64,000 bases of DNA from JBMNGW01 sp050950025 (GTDB lineage: Bacteria > Spirochaetota > Spirochaetia > Sphaerochaetales > Sphaerochaetaceae), in the NCBI GenBank assembly GCA_050950025.1, contig JBMNGW010000016.1:1-64000 (forward strand), read 5' to 3'. The notes below the pieces were generated by a model. It saw only the letters and a list, made by a program, of their open reading frames with translations. It had not been told where the DNA came from and did not search any database. Shown here piece after piece: positions 23,851 to 33,464 of this stretch. Both the position numbers and the translations under genes were made by a program. Position 1 is the first letter of the stretch. Each line of letters starts with the position of its first letter.

Positions 23851-26799
23851 TCAGAAAAGAATCACCCCTTCATTGGTAAACCCGTTTACTTTCACCACAA
23901 ACCCATTTTCAGCTTGAGCGTGGATGAAGTGGGCTGTTTGCTCGACTGTGGTGAGTTTGCTGAGGGCTTTTATATCTAAAGTTCCCGATCCGTATTCGGG
24001 GTTAATCGTTAAATAAAGGCATCCTAAACTGGTCAAGTTTTGAAAAAAGTGGGTTCCTTGGCTCGGTTCTACTTGAAACCCCTTCAGCCCAGTTTCTATG
24101 ATGACTTTCGAGCGACTGATGTGTGACCACGGCACAGGGATGCCTAACCACGGATCGCTTGAACCCAACCGCCCTGCCACTAAGAGAATATAATCACGTT
24201 CATTTAGAACCATCTTGGCATTGAGTTTTTCCAGCTCCGAGGCCATAGCGCTCATATGGGAGGGGTCAAATTCAGCAATGTTCACATAGATTATGTCTGT
24301 AAGAGTTGTTACCATCCCGTTCCCCAAAACACTTTTTGCATAGATTAAAGCGTTTTGCTGCTCTTTTGTGGTAATAGTAACATCACTTTCTTCTCGGCCC
24401 AAAGCGATGGGACGAATTTGCAAAAGACTGAACTCCGGTTTTTTAGGCTCCTGACGATTCAAATTAAGGGCAAATTCGATCTCAATGGGCCTGCCCATCG
24501 CTTGGACTCCCACAGCAAGAATTTCTTTGACAATCGAGGCCAAAGGAAAAGCATCATATTTTAATATGCCGTTGAAAGTGATGATTTTACGTCCTGAAGC
24601 TCTGATTGATTCGTTATAAGTGCCGCTTAGGGTGTCTATGGTGCTTGCCACATACCTAAGCGACTGAGGATACGCTTGTGCCTCTTCAATCTCTAAGAGG
24701 CTCAGATTATCTAAAGCCCTGTTGCCCAGAGGGTCAAACCCATGCGATAAGTTTAGAGCATAAAACGTCTGTTGAGTGGGACTGGCACTGCCGCCCACAT
24801 ACTGACTAAGACGTTTGGGATGAACAGGAGAAAAACTGATGGCAGATCCCGCATCGACAACTGCCTTGCCAAAGCCAAAGCATACCATCCCCACCCCATC
24901 TTCAGCTTTCTCTCCGCTTGGGGGATAATAGTTAAGTGAACGGGCCACTCCACTGGCATTAGGATACCAATATGGGCCATGTTCAGAGCCAATGACTTGT
25001 TGGATAATGATAGCCATCTTCTCATCAGAGAGCATATATCCTGTTGCTTTAAGGTATTCTTTGGCCCTGCGAAAATAGGTAGAAGCCCAGACTGTTTTAA
25101 TAGCATCGCCTAATTCTTTTAGCCTGCTCTCTTCGCTTCCTCTGTTTGGCAACATTATGGTCTCATACACTCCGGCAAAGGGTTGGTAATGAGAGTCTTC
25201 CAATAAACTGGAAGAGCGCACGCTGATAGGCTGATGAATTACATCTAAGATATGCTTCAGATGCTCCACTAGCGAATTACTTAGCGGCTTGGCCAAAAAA
25301 ATGGCCAATAAAGCTTCATCGGCAACATCGGCACTCGCAAGTTCTTCAAGATTGTTCTCTTCGATGAACGAGACAAAGATATCGGTGGCAATGACGATAG
25401 TTCTGGGAATAGAGAGGTAAATAGAAGGATATGATTGGGCTATGGTTGTGGAGCGTAAAACTAAGTTAATGAAAGCCAACCCCCGCCCTTTACCTCCCAG
25501 CGATCCTTGCCCAATACGGCTAAAAAAGAGGGTCTCATCGAACGTTTCATAGCTGAATTGAGCAATGACGCCTTTGGTCCGCTCTTCTCGGTAGCTGCGA
25601 ATAACTTCATACAATTGCTGTTGAGCAGTCCGTGGATCCTGGGCTTGCCCAATTCGTAAGTTTTTAATGCGGGCTGCTATTTGATAAAGGCTTTGAGCCC
25701 GCAGCCATTTGGAAAAATCGTCGCGACTACTATGATAAGCAAAACTATTTGCGGGAATACTAGGCAGTATGTGCTGTAACTCTTTCATAGTTGTCACTCT
25801 GCCAATCTCTGCCATCGTTAAAGGATCACGAAAGATAAAGGGGCCAAAGCCATACTCTTGGGCCATATAGTGCTCAAGTTGGTTGTACAAGCTGTAGCTC
25901 TCTTTTGAAAGATAATGGAGCCCCTCTTGCTGAGCTTTTAAAGCTGAGGCGTCATCCCCACTTTGCATAAGGATTGGCAGATTGGGATCTAAGGCTCGAA
26001 TCTGGCGGGCTAATATAAAACCCGCTTCTTCATCTTGGACTCCTTGTTTATCAAAAGCGACATCACAAATGACTCCCAAAACATTGTTACGATAGGTGCT
26101 GTATAGCTCCCATGCCTCTTCATACGTGCGGGCCAAAGCAATTTTAGGTCTGCCTCTCATACGAAGAGTCCTGCCCCAATTGTTCAAAGCTTCCAAAATA
26201 GCAAGCCTGTTTTGCTGAATCAAACAGGTGTACATTAGAGGTAAATAGGTTGAATAAAAACCAACTGAATCTTCAACTAAGATAATCAGCTGTACATCGG
26301 CTTGCTGAGTATCATGAGATAAGTTCATCCGGTCCTCAACAAGCTTTACCATAGCCAAGAAAATAGTCGGATCGCCTTGCCAGTAGAAAAAATAATCAAT
26401 GGCAATGCTCGGAGCCCCTTTAATTAACTTGTTGCGCCGATGTGCAGGAGAAGGAGAAAGGGCAATAATGGGCATATGAGGCGCCTGTTCTTTAATACTG
26501 GCAGCCATATGCTCTACCGAATCAACTCCCAAATCGAGCATGGTAATCACCAATTCAAATGTACGGCTCTTAAGAAAGCCCAAAGCCTCCTCGGCACTGC
26601 TGGCATGGGTGATTTTGGGAGGATTGCTCAGTCGCAGCTGGGTATATTCAAGATAGAGTTCTTCTTCAACTCTTCCATCCTCTTCCAATAAAAACCGATC
26701 GTAATCGTTGCAAATCAACAACACATTGTAGATGTGGTTGAGCATGAGATTATTAAAAGGAAGCCAAGTAGGATCAAGACTATACATTGACAACATCAT
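23851..26799 (-). CDS. Two-receiver protein fused to PPDK/PEP-synthase N-terminal ATP-binding domain
   Basis: 982 residues. About 20-150 looks like a diverged receiver (YNVLLICNDYDRF, ELVITMLDLGVDSVEHMAAS, PIIALSPSPAHRR). About 168-330 is a second receiver (VQLIILVEDSVGFYSTYLPL, GVICDVAFDKQG, PILMQSGDDASALKAQQEGL). About 425-830 is a PPDK_N ATP-grasp domain: GSLGGKGRGLAFIN, ISVRSSSLLEDSHYQPFAGV and QPIALGREE-type end region. The swivelling phosphohistidine domain and the PEP/pyruvate barrel of true PEP synthase are absent, so it cannot complete that reaction alone. Probable role (inference): a phosphotransfer switch in which receiver state controls ATP-dependent phosphorylation of an unknown partner. 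No histidine kinase lies nearby. Start codon uncertain: ATG 26799 has no ribosome site. Confidence 0.8.
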   Translation of the reverse strand: MMLSMYSLDPTWLPFNNLMLNHIYNVLLICNDYDRFLLEEDGRVEEELYLEYTQLRLSNPPKITHASSAEEALGFLKSRTFELVITMLDLGVDSVEHMAASIKEQAPHMPIIALSPSPAHRRNKLIKGAPSIAIDYFFYWQGDPTIFLAMVKLVEDRMNLSHDTQQADVQLIILVEDSVGFYSTYLPLMYTCLIQQNRLAILEALNNWGRTLRMRGRPKIALARTYEEAWELYSTYRNNVLGVICDVAFDKQGVQDEEAGFILARQIRALDPNLPILMQSGDDASALKAQQEGLHYLSKESYSLYNQLEHYMAQEYGFGPFIFRDPLTMAEIGRVTTMKELQHILPSIPANSFAYHSSRDDFSKWLRAQSLYQIAARIKNLRIGQAQDPRTAQQQLYEVIRSYREERTKGVIAQFSYETFDETLFFSRIGQGSLGGKGRGLAFINLVLRSTTIAQSYPSIYLSIPRTIVIATDIFVSFIEENNLEELASADVADEALLAIFLAKPLSNSLVEHLKHILDVIHQPISVRSSSLLEDSHYQPFAGVYETIMLPNRGSEESRLKELGDAIKTVWASTYFRRAKEYLKATGYMLSDEKMAIIIQQVIGSEHGPYWYPNASGVARSLNYYPPSGEKAEDGVGMVCFGFGKAVVDAGSAISFSPVHPKRLSQYVGGSASPTQQTFYALNLSHGFDPLGNRALDNLSLLEIEEAQAYPQSLRYVASTIDTLSGTYNESIRASGRKIITFNGILKYDAFPLASIVKEILAVGVQAMGRPIEIEFALNLNRQEPKKPEFSLLQIRPIALGREESDVTITTKEQQNALIYAKSVLGNGMVTTLTDIIYVNIAEFDPSHMSAMASELEKLNAKMVLNERDYILLVAGRLGSSDPWLGIPVPWSHISRSKVIIETGLKGFQVEPSQGTHFFQNLTSLGCLYLTINPEYGSGTLDIKALSKLTTVEQTAHFIHAQAENGFVVKVNGFTNEGVILF

Positions 26800-27008
26800 A
26801 GCATAACGCTACTATTTTGCCTAGAATTCCGTTGCTATGGCCACACTGCTCTTTCCCTTCAATATTTTGCTTTTATTGAACTATATCGCAAAAACAATCT
26901 AAATTTTATTACTATTGCACAATCTACATGCTTTACAAAACTCTTCATTCATGCTATTTCTGCTACAAATTGGGGAAATAGGGACCCCAAAGAGGAGAAG
27001 CAAAAGCT

Positions 27009-28346
27009 ATGTACCACCTTGGTGAAGTATTGAACCAACTCAAAAGAAAAAACCCCAACCAAGAAGAATTCATCCAAGCAACCCAAGAAGTACTGCCATT
27101 TATTATCGATGTTATTAATGACAACCCTGTTTACATAAAACACCGTATTTTAGAGCGGATTACCGAAGCTGACAGATGCATCTCTTTTCGTGTCGAGTGG
27201 GAAGATGATGAGGGAAATTTAAGAATAAATCGGGGCAGCCGCGTCCAATTCAACGGTGCTTTGGGCCCTTATAAAGGGGGATTGCGGTTCCATCCGGGAG
27301 TCACATTAGGAACCCTTAAATTCTTGGGTTTCGAGCAAACGTTTAAAAATAGTCTAACTTCATTGCCTTTGGGAGGCGGTAAAGGTGGGGCCGACTTCAA
27401 TCCCAAAGGTAAAAGCGACCAAGAAATTCTCCGTTTTTGCCGCTCGTATATGACTGAGTTACAAAAACACTTAGGTCCTGAAACCGATATCCCTGCCGGA
27501 GATATCGGAGTGGGGACCAGGGAAATCGGCTACTTGTATGGCCAATACAAAAGAATTACCCATGAACACACCGGCACTCTCACCGGAAAAGGCTTACAAT
27601 ATGGCGGCTCCATGTTACGCCCCGAAGCCACCGGCTTTGGCGGTCTCTATTTTACTGAATCAATGCTCAACAGAACCGGTGCTGCCTTACAGGGGATGAA
27701 AGTTTCCCTCAGCGGCTATGGCAACGTAGCTTGGGGGGCTGCTATGAAAGCTACTGAAATGGGAGCTAAAGTAGTTACCATCAGTGGTACCGAAGGATTT
27801 GTGTACGATAAAGAGGGGATTAATACCCCCGAAAAATGGGCCTATATGCTGCAATTACGCCTTTCAAACAACGGGTTGTTATCTCCTTATGCCAAACGAT
27901 TTAATGCCGAATTTTATCCCGGCAAAAAACCATGGGATGTGCCAGTAGACATTGCTGTGCCCGCAGCCTACCAAAATGAATTATCTTTACAAGATGCAAA
28001 ACGTTTGGTGGCCAACGGGGTTAAAGCTGTAGTGGAGTTATCGAATATGGGCTGCCAAGCTGCTGCCATGGAGTATTTTATCGAAAACAATATTCTTTTT
28101 GCCCCAGGAAAAGCCGCCAACGCTGGCGGAGTTGCCGTCTCAGGCTTAGAAATGAGTCAAAATGCTATGCACCTGAGCTGGACTAAAGAAGAAGTTAATC
28201 AGAAATTGCAGAACATTATGGCAACTATCCACAGCAGCTGCGTCAATGAAGGACTTCAATCCAACGGACACGTCAATTATGTCAAAGGAGCTAATATCGC
28301 AGGCTTCAGAAAAGTTGCCGATGCCATGGTTGCTTTAGGCTACTGA
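27009..28346 (+). CDS. gdhA: Glutamate dehydrogenase (NADP-type, hexameric)
   Basis: 445 residues, the size of the bacterial NADP-dependent form. Makes glutamate from 2-oxoglutarate and ammonia. Visible are RVQFNGALGPYKGGLRFHPG, the catalytic lysine region LPLGGGKGGADFNPKGKS, DIPAGDIGVGTREIGYLYGQ and the nucleotide-binding GYGNVAWGAAMKA. ATG 27009 has GAGGAG. The stretch 26800-27008 holds its leader and promoter but I could not fix the boxes. Its TGA abuts the stop of the convergent GNAT gene with no gap. Confidence 0.95.
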   Translation: MYHLGEVLNQLKRKNPNQEEFIQATQEVLPFIIDVINDNPVYIKHRILERITEADRCISFRVEWEDDEGNLRINRGSRVQFNGALGPYKGGLRFHPGVTLGTLKFLGFEQTFKNSLTSLPLGGGKGGADFNPKGKSDQEILRFCRSYMTELQKHLGPETDIPAGDIGVGTREIGYLYGQYKRITHEHTGTLTGKGLQYGGSMLRPEATGFGGLYFTESMLNRTGAALQGMKVSLSGYGNVAWGAAMKATEMGAKVVTISGTEGFVYDKEGINTPEKWAYMLQLRLSNNGLLSPYAKRFNAEFYPGKKPWDVPVDIAVPAAYQNELSLQDAKRLVANGVKAVVELSNMGCQAAAMEYFIENNILFAPGKAANAGGVAVSGLEMSQNAMHLSWTKEEVNQKLQNIMATIHSSCVNEGLQSNGHVNYVKGANIAGFRKVADAMVALGY

Positions 28347-29114
28347 TTAATACTGCTCTGCTATGTACAGCCCTTGTAACGAGGCATCGGTGGCCATCCC
28401 CATGGGTACAGGTGTTCCGCCTGTTAAAGCAAAAGGAGAATCAGAGAGTACCTGAATTGATTCAATCCCTTTTTGTTGTAGCAGGTGCACCAACAAAAGA
28501 GCTGAAGAGGCATCCACTGCCATCGCTTCCACTGCTTTGTTTTGATGTATGAAGGCATAGGCTCCCGAAACACTGACTGTCTCATAGCCGTCGGTTAAGA
28601 ATTGCCATGCTATAGCATCACGATCCAAAGCTCCGCAGCTTTTTGTTGCTTCCATGTAGATGGCGTTAAGGTGCTCGCTAGTAAGAGAAGAAGAGTGTAC
28701 CTGTATTTCAGTGTTCTTTTTCAATGGGTACATGTATGTGCTACTAGTTGTTATATACCCATGCTTTTCATAAAACGGGCGCACTGCAGGAAAGAGGGTA
28801 ATAGGATGGCTGTAATGGGCTTTAACTAAGCCTAACAATGTCCCCATCAATCCTCTTTGGCGATACTCAACTGCTGTGGCAGCTCCCACAATATAGGAGA
28901 CAGGATAATGAATCCCCTTTTTGTGATATGTTGTTTCTAAGGCATGAAGAGCTGAAACAATCTTTTTTCCCTCTTTGGCCGCAAAAATAGCTTTGGGTTG
29001 TATTCGCCAAGAAAAAAACTGTTCCAAAAAACGGGGCTCCTCATCAAAGACGATTTTCCATAACGCTTTGAGCTGAGGTATATCTTCTTTGGAGCAGGTA
29101 CCAAAGCTCATCAT
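28347..29114 (-). CDS. GNAT-family N-acetyltransferase
   Basis: 255 residues. The acetyl-CoA binding A-motif lies in SYIVGAATAVEYRQRGLMGT (R-Q-R-G-L-M-G, the R/Q-x2-G-x-G/A pattern) at about 75-95. An FPAVRPFYEKHGY segment is the typical end of the fold. The extra ~110 residues make it resemble two-domain Eis-like enzymes. Acceptor substrate unknown. It overlaps the preceding DUF2156 gene by 4 nt (ATGA), so the pair is translationally coupled. Confidence 0.75.
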   Translation of the reverse strand: MMSFGTCSKEDIPQLKALWKIVFDEEPRFLEQFFSWRIQPKAIFAAKEGKKIVSALHALETTYHKKGIHYPVSYIVGAATAVEYRQRGLMGTLLGLVKAHYSHPITLFPAVRPFYEKHGYITTSSTYMYPLKKNTEIQVHSSSLTSEHLNAIYMEATKSCGALDRDAIAWQFLTDGYETVSVSGAYAFIHQNKAVEAMAVDASSALLLVHLLQQKGIESIQVLSDSPFALTGGTPVPMGMATDASLQGLYIAEQY

Positions 29115-29974
29115 CGGCTTTTGACCCTATATTTTTCACCCATCAGATCGGGCTGGTACGAAAGTTTAGCTTTGCGCAAACCTGCTACTCCGGCATCCTC
29201 TTGGCGATTGATCAGATGCACATCAGAGAGGTACTGGGAACAAAAAAGTTGATTAATAACCGAATATACTCCCTGGTACGAAGTATCACCTTTTTCAAAA
29301 TGGATAATGGCTAACTGATTGTCGATAATCTCTCCCACCGTAAATGCTGTTAAATGGTGATCGATACAGATAATCATCCCCACTAAGTTTAGCTCTTCCC
29401 ACAAATCAAACGTTGTGCGAATTGCTTTTAGCTCATCAAGCATCTCTTTGGTGGCGCCGTTTTTATTTTCCAACCATGTGGTGGAGGCCATCTGAAAACA
29501 CTCTTCTCTGATCTCTTTTTTACTCATTGAGCGAATCGAATAGGTGTAGCGCCTTTCAAACTGAGAAATATGGTTGCGTTTTGATTGCAGTTTTCTTCCG
29601 CCTAGCTTAATCAACTTTTCACTGGTGTACAGGTAATCATCCTGATTACGCACATGCTCAATCTTATAGCCCAACTCTTGCAACATCAGCGCCTCTTTGT
29701 GCGGCACGCACTCAAGTATTAAGGGTTTGTCTAAAGCTCTGCAATGTTCTTCCAGCTCTTCCATGGCCTTGGGCAAGTGAGCACTAATTGGCATAAAAAA
29801 GCGGTTCTCATCCCGTAAGCGCATATATAAGGCTGTATCGGTCTTAGCCAACTTAAGGTCAATAATCGGGCCCCAGATGCGGGAAAATGAATAGTAGTAG
29901 TTGTAGGCAAGATATTGGCTGGAAGTGGGGAAATGTGGCTTGTCATTACCACTGGGAATGTGAAAATCTAACAT
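29111..29974 (-). CDS. DUF2156 / LPG-synthase-C-like acyltransferase-fold protein
   Basis: 287 residues. The conserved LGGRKLQSKRNHISQFERR at about 123-142 and the closing INRQEDAGVAGLRKAKLSYQ are hallmarks of the DUF2156 family, a tandem GNAT fold related to the aminoacyl-transferase part of phosphatidylglycerol lysyltransferase (MprF). It has no membrane domain, so it is a soluble stand-alone version whose acceptor is not known. Coupled to the GNAT gene downstream. Confidence 0.8.
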   Translation of the reverse strand: MLDFHIPSGNDKPHFPTSSQYLAYNYYYSFSRIWGPIIDLKLAKTDTALYMRLRDENRFFMPISAHLPKAMEELEEHCRALDKPLILECVPHKEALMLQELGYKIEHVRNQDDYLYTSEKLIKLGGRKLQSKRNHISQFERRYTYSIRSMSKKEIREECFQMASTTWLENKNGATKEMLDELKAIRTTFDLWEELNLVGMIICIDHHLTAFTVGEIIDNQLAIIHFEKGDTSYQGVYSVINQLFCSQYLSDVHLINRQEDAGVAGLRKAKLSYQPDLMGEKYRVKSR

Positions 29975-30042
29975 AGTACCTCTAGCGTTGCGTAGAATAT
30001 CATTCCATTTTGAGCAATTTTTAACCCTTCGTCAACTAAGGC

Positions 30043-30999
30043 TCACCGTTTCAGCCTCTTGTCAGCCTGCAGTATGAATTCCACAGCCTCCTCTACAGCC
30101 TCCAATGAGGTATACGAAGGGTGGTAGCCTAACACTCTTTTAGCTTTATCAATCGATCCGCTGGGGCTTTTACTAATATGGTCGTAGCTAAAAGCAGCAT
30201 CTTCTTGTGAGACTCGCTTCGTGAATTCTTCCCAACTGGCATATTCAATATTCTCTTCTTGGAAAAAATAATCGAACATCGATTGGGCAAAATAGCGCAG
30301 TGATACCGCCTGCTCTGAAAGGGCGAAAAAACTCTCCCCTACTGATGCCGACCAATTTTCCATCGCGGCGATGAAAACTGAAGCCACATCATCGGCATGC
30401 ACGTGGTGGACCGTCTCCATTCCCATATGGGGTAATAAAAGCCTTCTGCCTTGGGCTATGGTGTGCCAGACTTCGGCATTAAAGTTGCCTTGGGGATTTA
30501 CCGGCAACCATCCCGGTCCCACAATATGGCCCGGATGAATAACTGTGGCCGGCAGCCCTTCGGCTCTGGCTTGCTGCAACAAATACCTTTCTATGTGTGA
30601 TTTGGCTTCACCATAGTCACAAATGGGGCGGGGGTAATCACTCTCTTTTGTTGGATACAATCCTACCGCTCCATAAGCCCATACCGACCCGCATACCAGC
30701 AGGTGTTCTACCTTATTTCTCACCTGCTCTACTAACTGTTTGGCACTTTGAGTAGTAAAGCAGAGCAAATCTATAATGACATCAGCATCCAAGGCGGCTA
30801 TTTGCGAGCCAAAAGTCCCTTCTGCCTCGGCTTTGTCGCGATCAATAACCACCTGTTCAACATATTTCCACAAGCGATGTTCCCGATAGGGGCGGTTTTT
30901 ACCCCGCGAAATTGCCACAACTCTATGCCCTTTTTCTACCAATCGAGGTACCAAGTAGGTCCCAATATGTCCCGTTGCTCCAATGATTGCTACTTTCAT
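30043..30999 (-). CDS. NAD-dependent epimerase/dehydratase family protein (extended SDR)
   Basis: 318 residues. The N-terminal MKVAIIGATGHIGTYLVPRL holds the GxxGxxG dinucleotide motif. The catalytic YxxxK appears as DYGEAKSHIE at about 130-138, with a serine in LLVCGSVWAYG, all consistent with extended short-chain dehydrogenases acting on nucleotide sugars or similar substrates. ATG 30999 has GAGGGGG upstream; the TTG at 31014 is part of that site. It stands alone, divergent from pcm. Substrate unknown. Confidence 0.85.
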   Translation of the reverse strand: MKVAIIGATGHIGTYLVPRLVEKGHRVVAISRGKNRPYREHRLWKYVEQVVIDRDKAEAEGTFGSQIAALDADVIIDLLCFTTQSAKQLVEQVRNKVEHLLVCGSVWAYGAVGLYPTKESDYPRPICDYGEAKSHIERYLLQQARAEGLPATVIHPGHIVGPGWLPVNPQGNFNAEVWHTIAQGRRLLLPHMGMETVHHVHADDVASVFIAAMENWSASVGESFFALSEQAVSLRYFAQSMFDYFFQEENIEYASWEEFTKRVSQEDAAFSYDHISKSPSGSIDKAKRVLGYHPSYTSLEAVEEAVEFILQADKRLKR

Positions 31000-31070
31000 C
31001 CCCTTCCCCCTCAAAAGGCATAATAGCGTACGGCTGTGGTTAGCGAAAGCCTTTTTGGTAGAATGTATGG

Positions 31071-31076
31071 TAGACT
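31071..31076 (+). promoter_or_regulatory. -10 box of a probable leaderless pcm transcript
   Basis: TAGACT ends exactly 6 nt before ATG 31083 and no Shine-Dalgarno is present, so transcription should begin at or next to the A of ATG. No convincing -35 was found. Confidence 0.45.
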
Positions 31077-31082
31077 AATACC

Positions 31083-31658
31083 ATGGAGCAAACACTTAAC
31101 GACTTTTTCCACCAACTCGACCGTTCTCTTTTCATTGACAATGAATACAAAAGTCTTAGTTCAGTCGATGCCCCTTTACCCATTGGCTATGGACAAACTA
31201 TCAGTCAACCTTCACTGGTACTCTTTATGACAGAGCAATTACAACTGACCAAAAACTGCAAAGTCTTGGAAATTGGCACTGGCAGCGGTTATCAGAGTGT
31301 GCTTTTAGCCCAATTTGCTCATTGGGTCTATACTGTTGAACGGCTAAAAGAACTCTCAGTCAAAGCTCAAAAACGCTTTGACCTCCTTGGCTATACCAAT
31401 ATCAGTTGTCGCATTGGAGATGGTAGTGTCGGTTGGCTAGAAGAAGCACCGTTTGATCGTATTATGGTTACAGCCGCTTCTGAGCGGACTCCCGAAGCTA
31501 TTGTTCAGCAGCTGGCCCCTTCTGGCAGAATGATTGTACCGGTAGGACAACCAGGAAACCAAACTCTTTTTCTTATCACCCGTTCTTTGGATGGGACCCT
31601 TACGGAAAAAGAACTGCTGAAAGTCGCCTTTGTCCCATTGGTCGGCCAATACAGTTGA
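31083..31658 (+). CDS. pcm: Protein-L-isoaspartate O-methyltransferase
   Basis: 191 residues. Repairs isoaspartyl sites in aged proteins with S-adenosylmethionine, in the cytoplasm. The PCMT signature PLPIGYGQTISQPSLVLFMT is present at about 31-50, the SAM loop is KVLEIGTGSGYQSVLLAQ, and GDGSVGWLEEAPFDRIMVTA matches motif II/III. Slightly short of the usual 205-215 residues but complete. Probable leaderless start. Confidence 0.93.
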   Translation: MEQTLNDFFHQLDRSLFIDNEYKSLSSVDAPLPIGYGQTISQPSLVLFMTEQLQLTKNCKVLEIGTGSGYQSVLLAQFAHWVYTVERLKELSVKAQKRFDLLGYTNISCRIGDGSVGWLEEAPFDRIMVTAASERTPEAIVQQLAPSGRMIVPVGQPGNQTLFLITRSLDGTLTEKELLKVAFVPLVGQYS

Positions 31659-31714
31659 CCCTCCTCCCCTTTTTTTAGTACGTTGAGTCTCGAATTCTTG
31701 TAGCAGGAGTGTTC

Positions 31715-32407
31715 GTGTTTATACCGCTTGTTGCGCAGTTTGGCTGGTCTTGGAATTTGGCTCAGCTGCATCGCTTGATATTCATCCCGTTTACCCTTTT
31801 TTTCCCCCTTACCATCAATGTCCTTTTTCAAAAGATTGCTTGGTATTCTCCCGGAGCAACAGCAGCTTTATTAGGATTAGTGTTCACCTTTTTTCTATTG
31901 GTATTGCATATCCATTTCTCTATGATCAGAGCCCATCTGATTCCCCACGCATTTCCCCGTTCTGTGCGTCGTGAGTTTATTGGTATAGTTGGCGATATTC
32001 TGCACCATCAACAATTTACCTTGCTCAAAGGGTTTTACCATCACACAGGCGATGTCTACGACCACGTAATTCGCGTTTCGTACATTTCGTATGCGTTGGC
32101 TAAAGCGTGCAAACTCGATTATCGCTCAGCTGCCCGTGCAGGGTTGTTGCATGATTTTTTTCTTTACGACTGGCGAGAGCGCAGAAAAACGGCAGCCAAG
32201 AAATCACTGCATGGCAAAGAGCATCCTGGTATTGCTTTGCACAATGCGCGTCTCTACTTTTCCCTCAACGCTATTGAAGAAGATAGTATCCTTAAGCACA
32301 TGTTTCCCAAAACACTTCATCTTCCCCGCTACAAAGAGAGCCTCATCGTCTCGTTAGCTGATAAAATCGCCACTGTGTACGAATATCTGCGCCTTTTATG
32401 GCAGTAA
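31715..32407 (+). CDS. Membrane-anchored HD-domain protein
   Basis: 230 residues. Residues 20-38 and 48-68 are hydrophobic spans; the rest is cytoplasmic. HD-superfamily metal residues are visible: H117 (VYDHVIRVSYI), the H146-D147 doublet in RAGLLHDFFLYDW, a later histidine in GKEHPGIALHNA, and D213 in SLADKIATVYEYL. This fits the HD hydrolases (COG1418-like) that act on nucleotides or phosphoesters, though the substrate cannot be told. I pick GTG 31715, 5 nt after AGGAG; the GTG at 31709 overlaps that site. Confidence 0.75.
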   Translation: MFIPLVAQFGWSWNLAQLHRLIFIPFTLFFPLTINVLFQKIAWYSPGATAALLGLVFTFFLLVLHIHFSMIRAHLIPHAFPRSVRREFIGIVGDILHHQQFTLLKGFYHHTGDVYDHVIRVSYISYALAKACKLDYRSAARAGLLHDFFLYDWRERRKTAAKKSLHGKEHPGIALHNARLYFSLNAIEEDSILKHMFPKTLHLPRYKESLIVSLADKIATVYEYLRLLWQ

Positions 32408-32449
32408 AAAACCACAAACTCTTTTGATGCAGAGCCCGCTATTCTTTTG

Positions 32450-32455
32450 TATACT
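32450..32455 (+). promoter_or_regulatory. -10 box of a probable leaderless msrBA transcript
   Basis: TATACT ends 6 nt before ATG 32462; no ribosome-binding site lies between. No good -35 at the normal distance. Confidence 0.5.
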
Positions 32456-32461
32456 CATAGT

Positions 32462-33463
32462 ATGGAGAAGACCAACAGGCGCATACTGTGTATTGGCTTA
32501 CTGCTGATTGCCCTATTCCCTCTTTTCAGCTTTGCAGCAAAAGAGCGGCCTGTTGCAAAGGAAAACAGCATGAATACTGAGACTGTGGAAAAACGGTATC
32601 CCTACCAAGACGGCGATCGGACACTTTGGAACAAACTCAACCCCTTAGAAACATTTGTGATGCTAGAGAAGGGGACTGAACGCCCTTTTACTGGAGTCTA
32701 TGATCAACAATTTACAGAGGGGACTTACTACTGCCGTCAGTGCGATTCACCTTTGTACAGTTCAAGCAGTAAATTTGATGCCGGGTGTGGATGGCCCTCT
32801 TTTGATGATGAGATTCCGCATGCTGTTACACGAGTTACTGATGCCGATGGGATGAGAGTTGAAATTCTCTGCTCTGTTTGCAACGCTCATTTAGGACATG
32901 TGTTTACCAACGAAGGGTTCACCCCCACCAATACCCGCCACTGTGTTAATAGCACCTCCTTGGATTTCCGCAGCGGCCCGCCGGTGGCTAAAGCCCATTA
33001 TGCCGGTGGCTGCTTTTGGGGTGTCGAACATCTATTGCAACAAAAAAAGGGGGTCTACTCTGTAATTAGCGGTTATGCCGGAGGAACTACAGAGCAGCCG
33101 ACCTATCAGCAAGTACTTAGTCAAACAACCGGTCACTTGGAGAGCGTGGAAGTAAGGTACAACCCTTTAGAAATTTCGTATGAAGAACTGACCAAATATT
33201 TTTTGGAAATTCATGATCCGTATCAAACAGATGGCCAAGGACCCGATATCGGTTCCCAGTATCTGTCGGCTATTTTTTACAAAGGACGTTATGAGTATGA
33301 GGTGGCTGTTAAGCTACTGACCTATTTAGAAAGTGGATCTTTGCGCGTGGCAACCCAGTTACGCCCTGACACTCGATTTTGGGAGGCCGAAGAGTACCAC
33401 CAAAACTATTATGAGCGCCTAGGAACACTCCCCTATTGCCATATGTGGGCAAAGAGGTTTTAA
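32462..33463 (+). CDS. Exported MsrB-MsrA methionine sulfoxide reductase fusion
   Basis: 333 residues. Residues 1-24 are a signal peptide (CIGLLLIALFPLFSFAA), so it acts outside the cytoplasm. MsrB comes first (about 45-170): two zinc pairs (YYCRQC, ILCSVC), GWPSFDDEI and the catalytic RHCVNS. MsrA follows (about 178-330) with the active site GGCFWGVEHL and a late resolving cysteine in GTLPYCHMW. It reduces both R and S sulfoxides of methionine. The order B-A is less common than A-B. The C69 dipeptidase gene starts 1 nt after its stop. Confidence 0.93.
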   Translation: MEKTNRRILCIGLLLIALFPLFSFAAKERPVAKENSMNTETVEKRYPYQDGDRTLWNKLNPLETFVMLEKGTERPFTGVYDQQFTEGTYYCRQCDSPLYSSSSKFDAGCGWPSFDDEIPHAVTRVTDADGMRVEILCSVCNAHLGHVFTNEGFTPTNTRHCVNSTSLDFRSGPPVAKAHYAGGCFWGVEHLLQQKKGVYSVISGYAGGTTEQPTYQQVLSQTTGHLESVEVRYNPLEISYEELTKYFLEIHDPYQTDGQGPDIGSQYLSAIFYKGRYEYEVAVKLLTYLESGSLRVATQLRPDTRFWEAEEYHQNYYERLGTLPYCHMWAKRF

Positions 33464-33464
33464 G

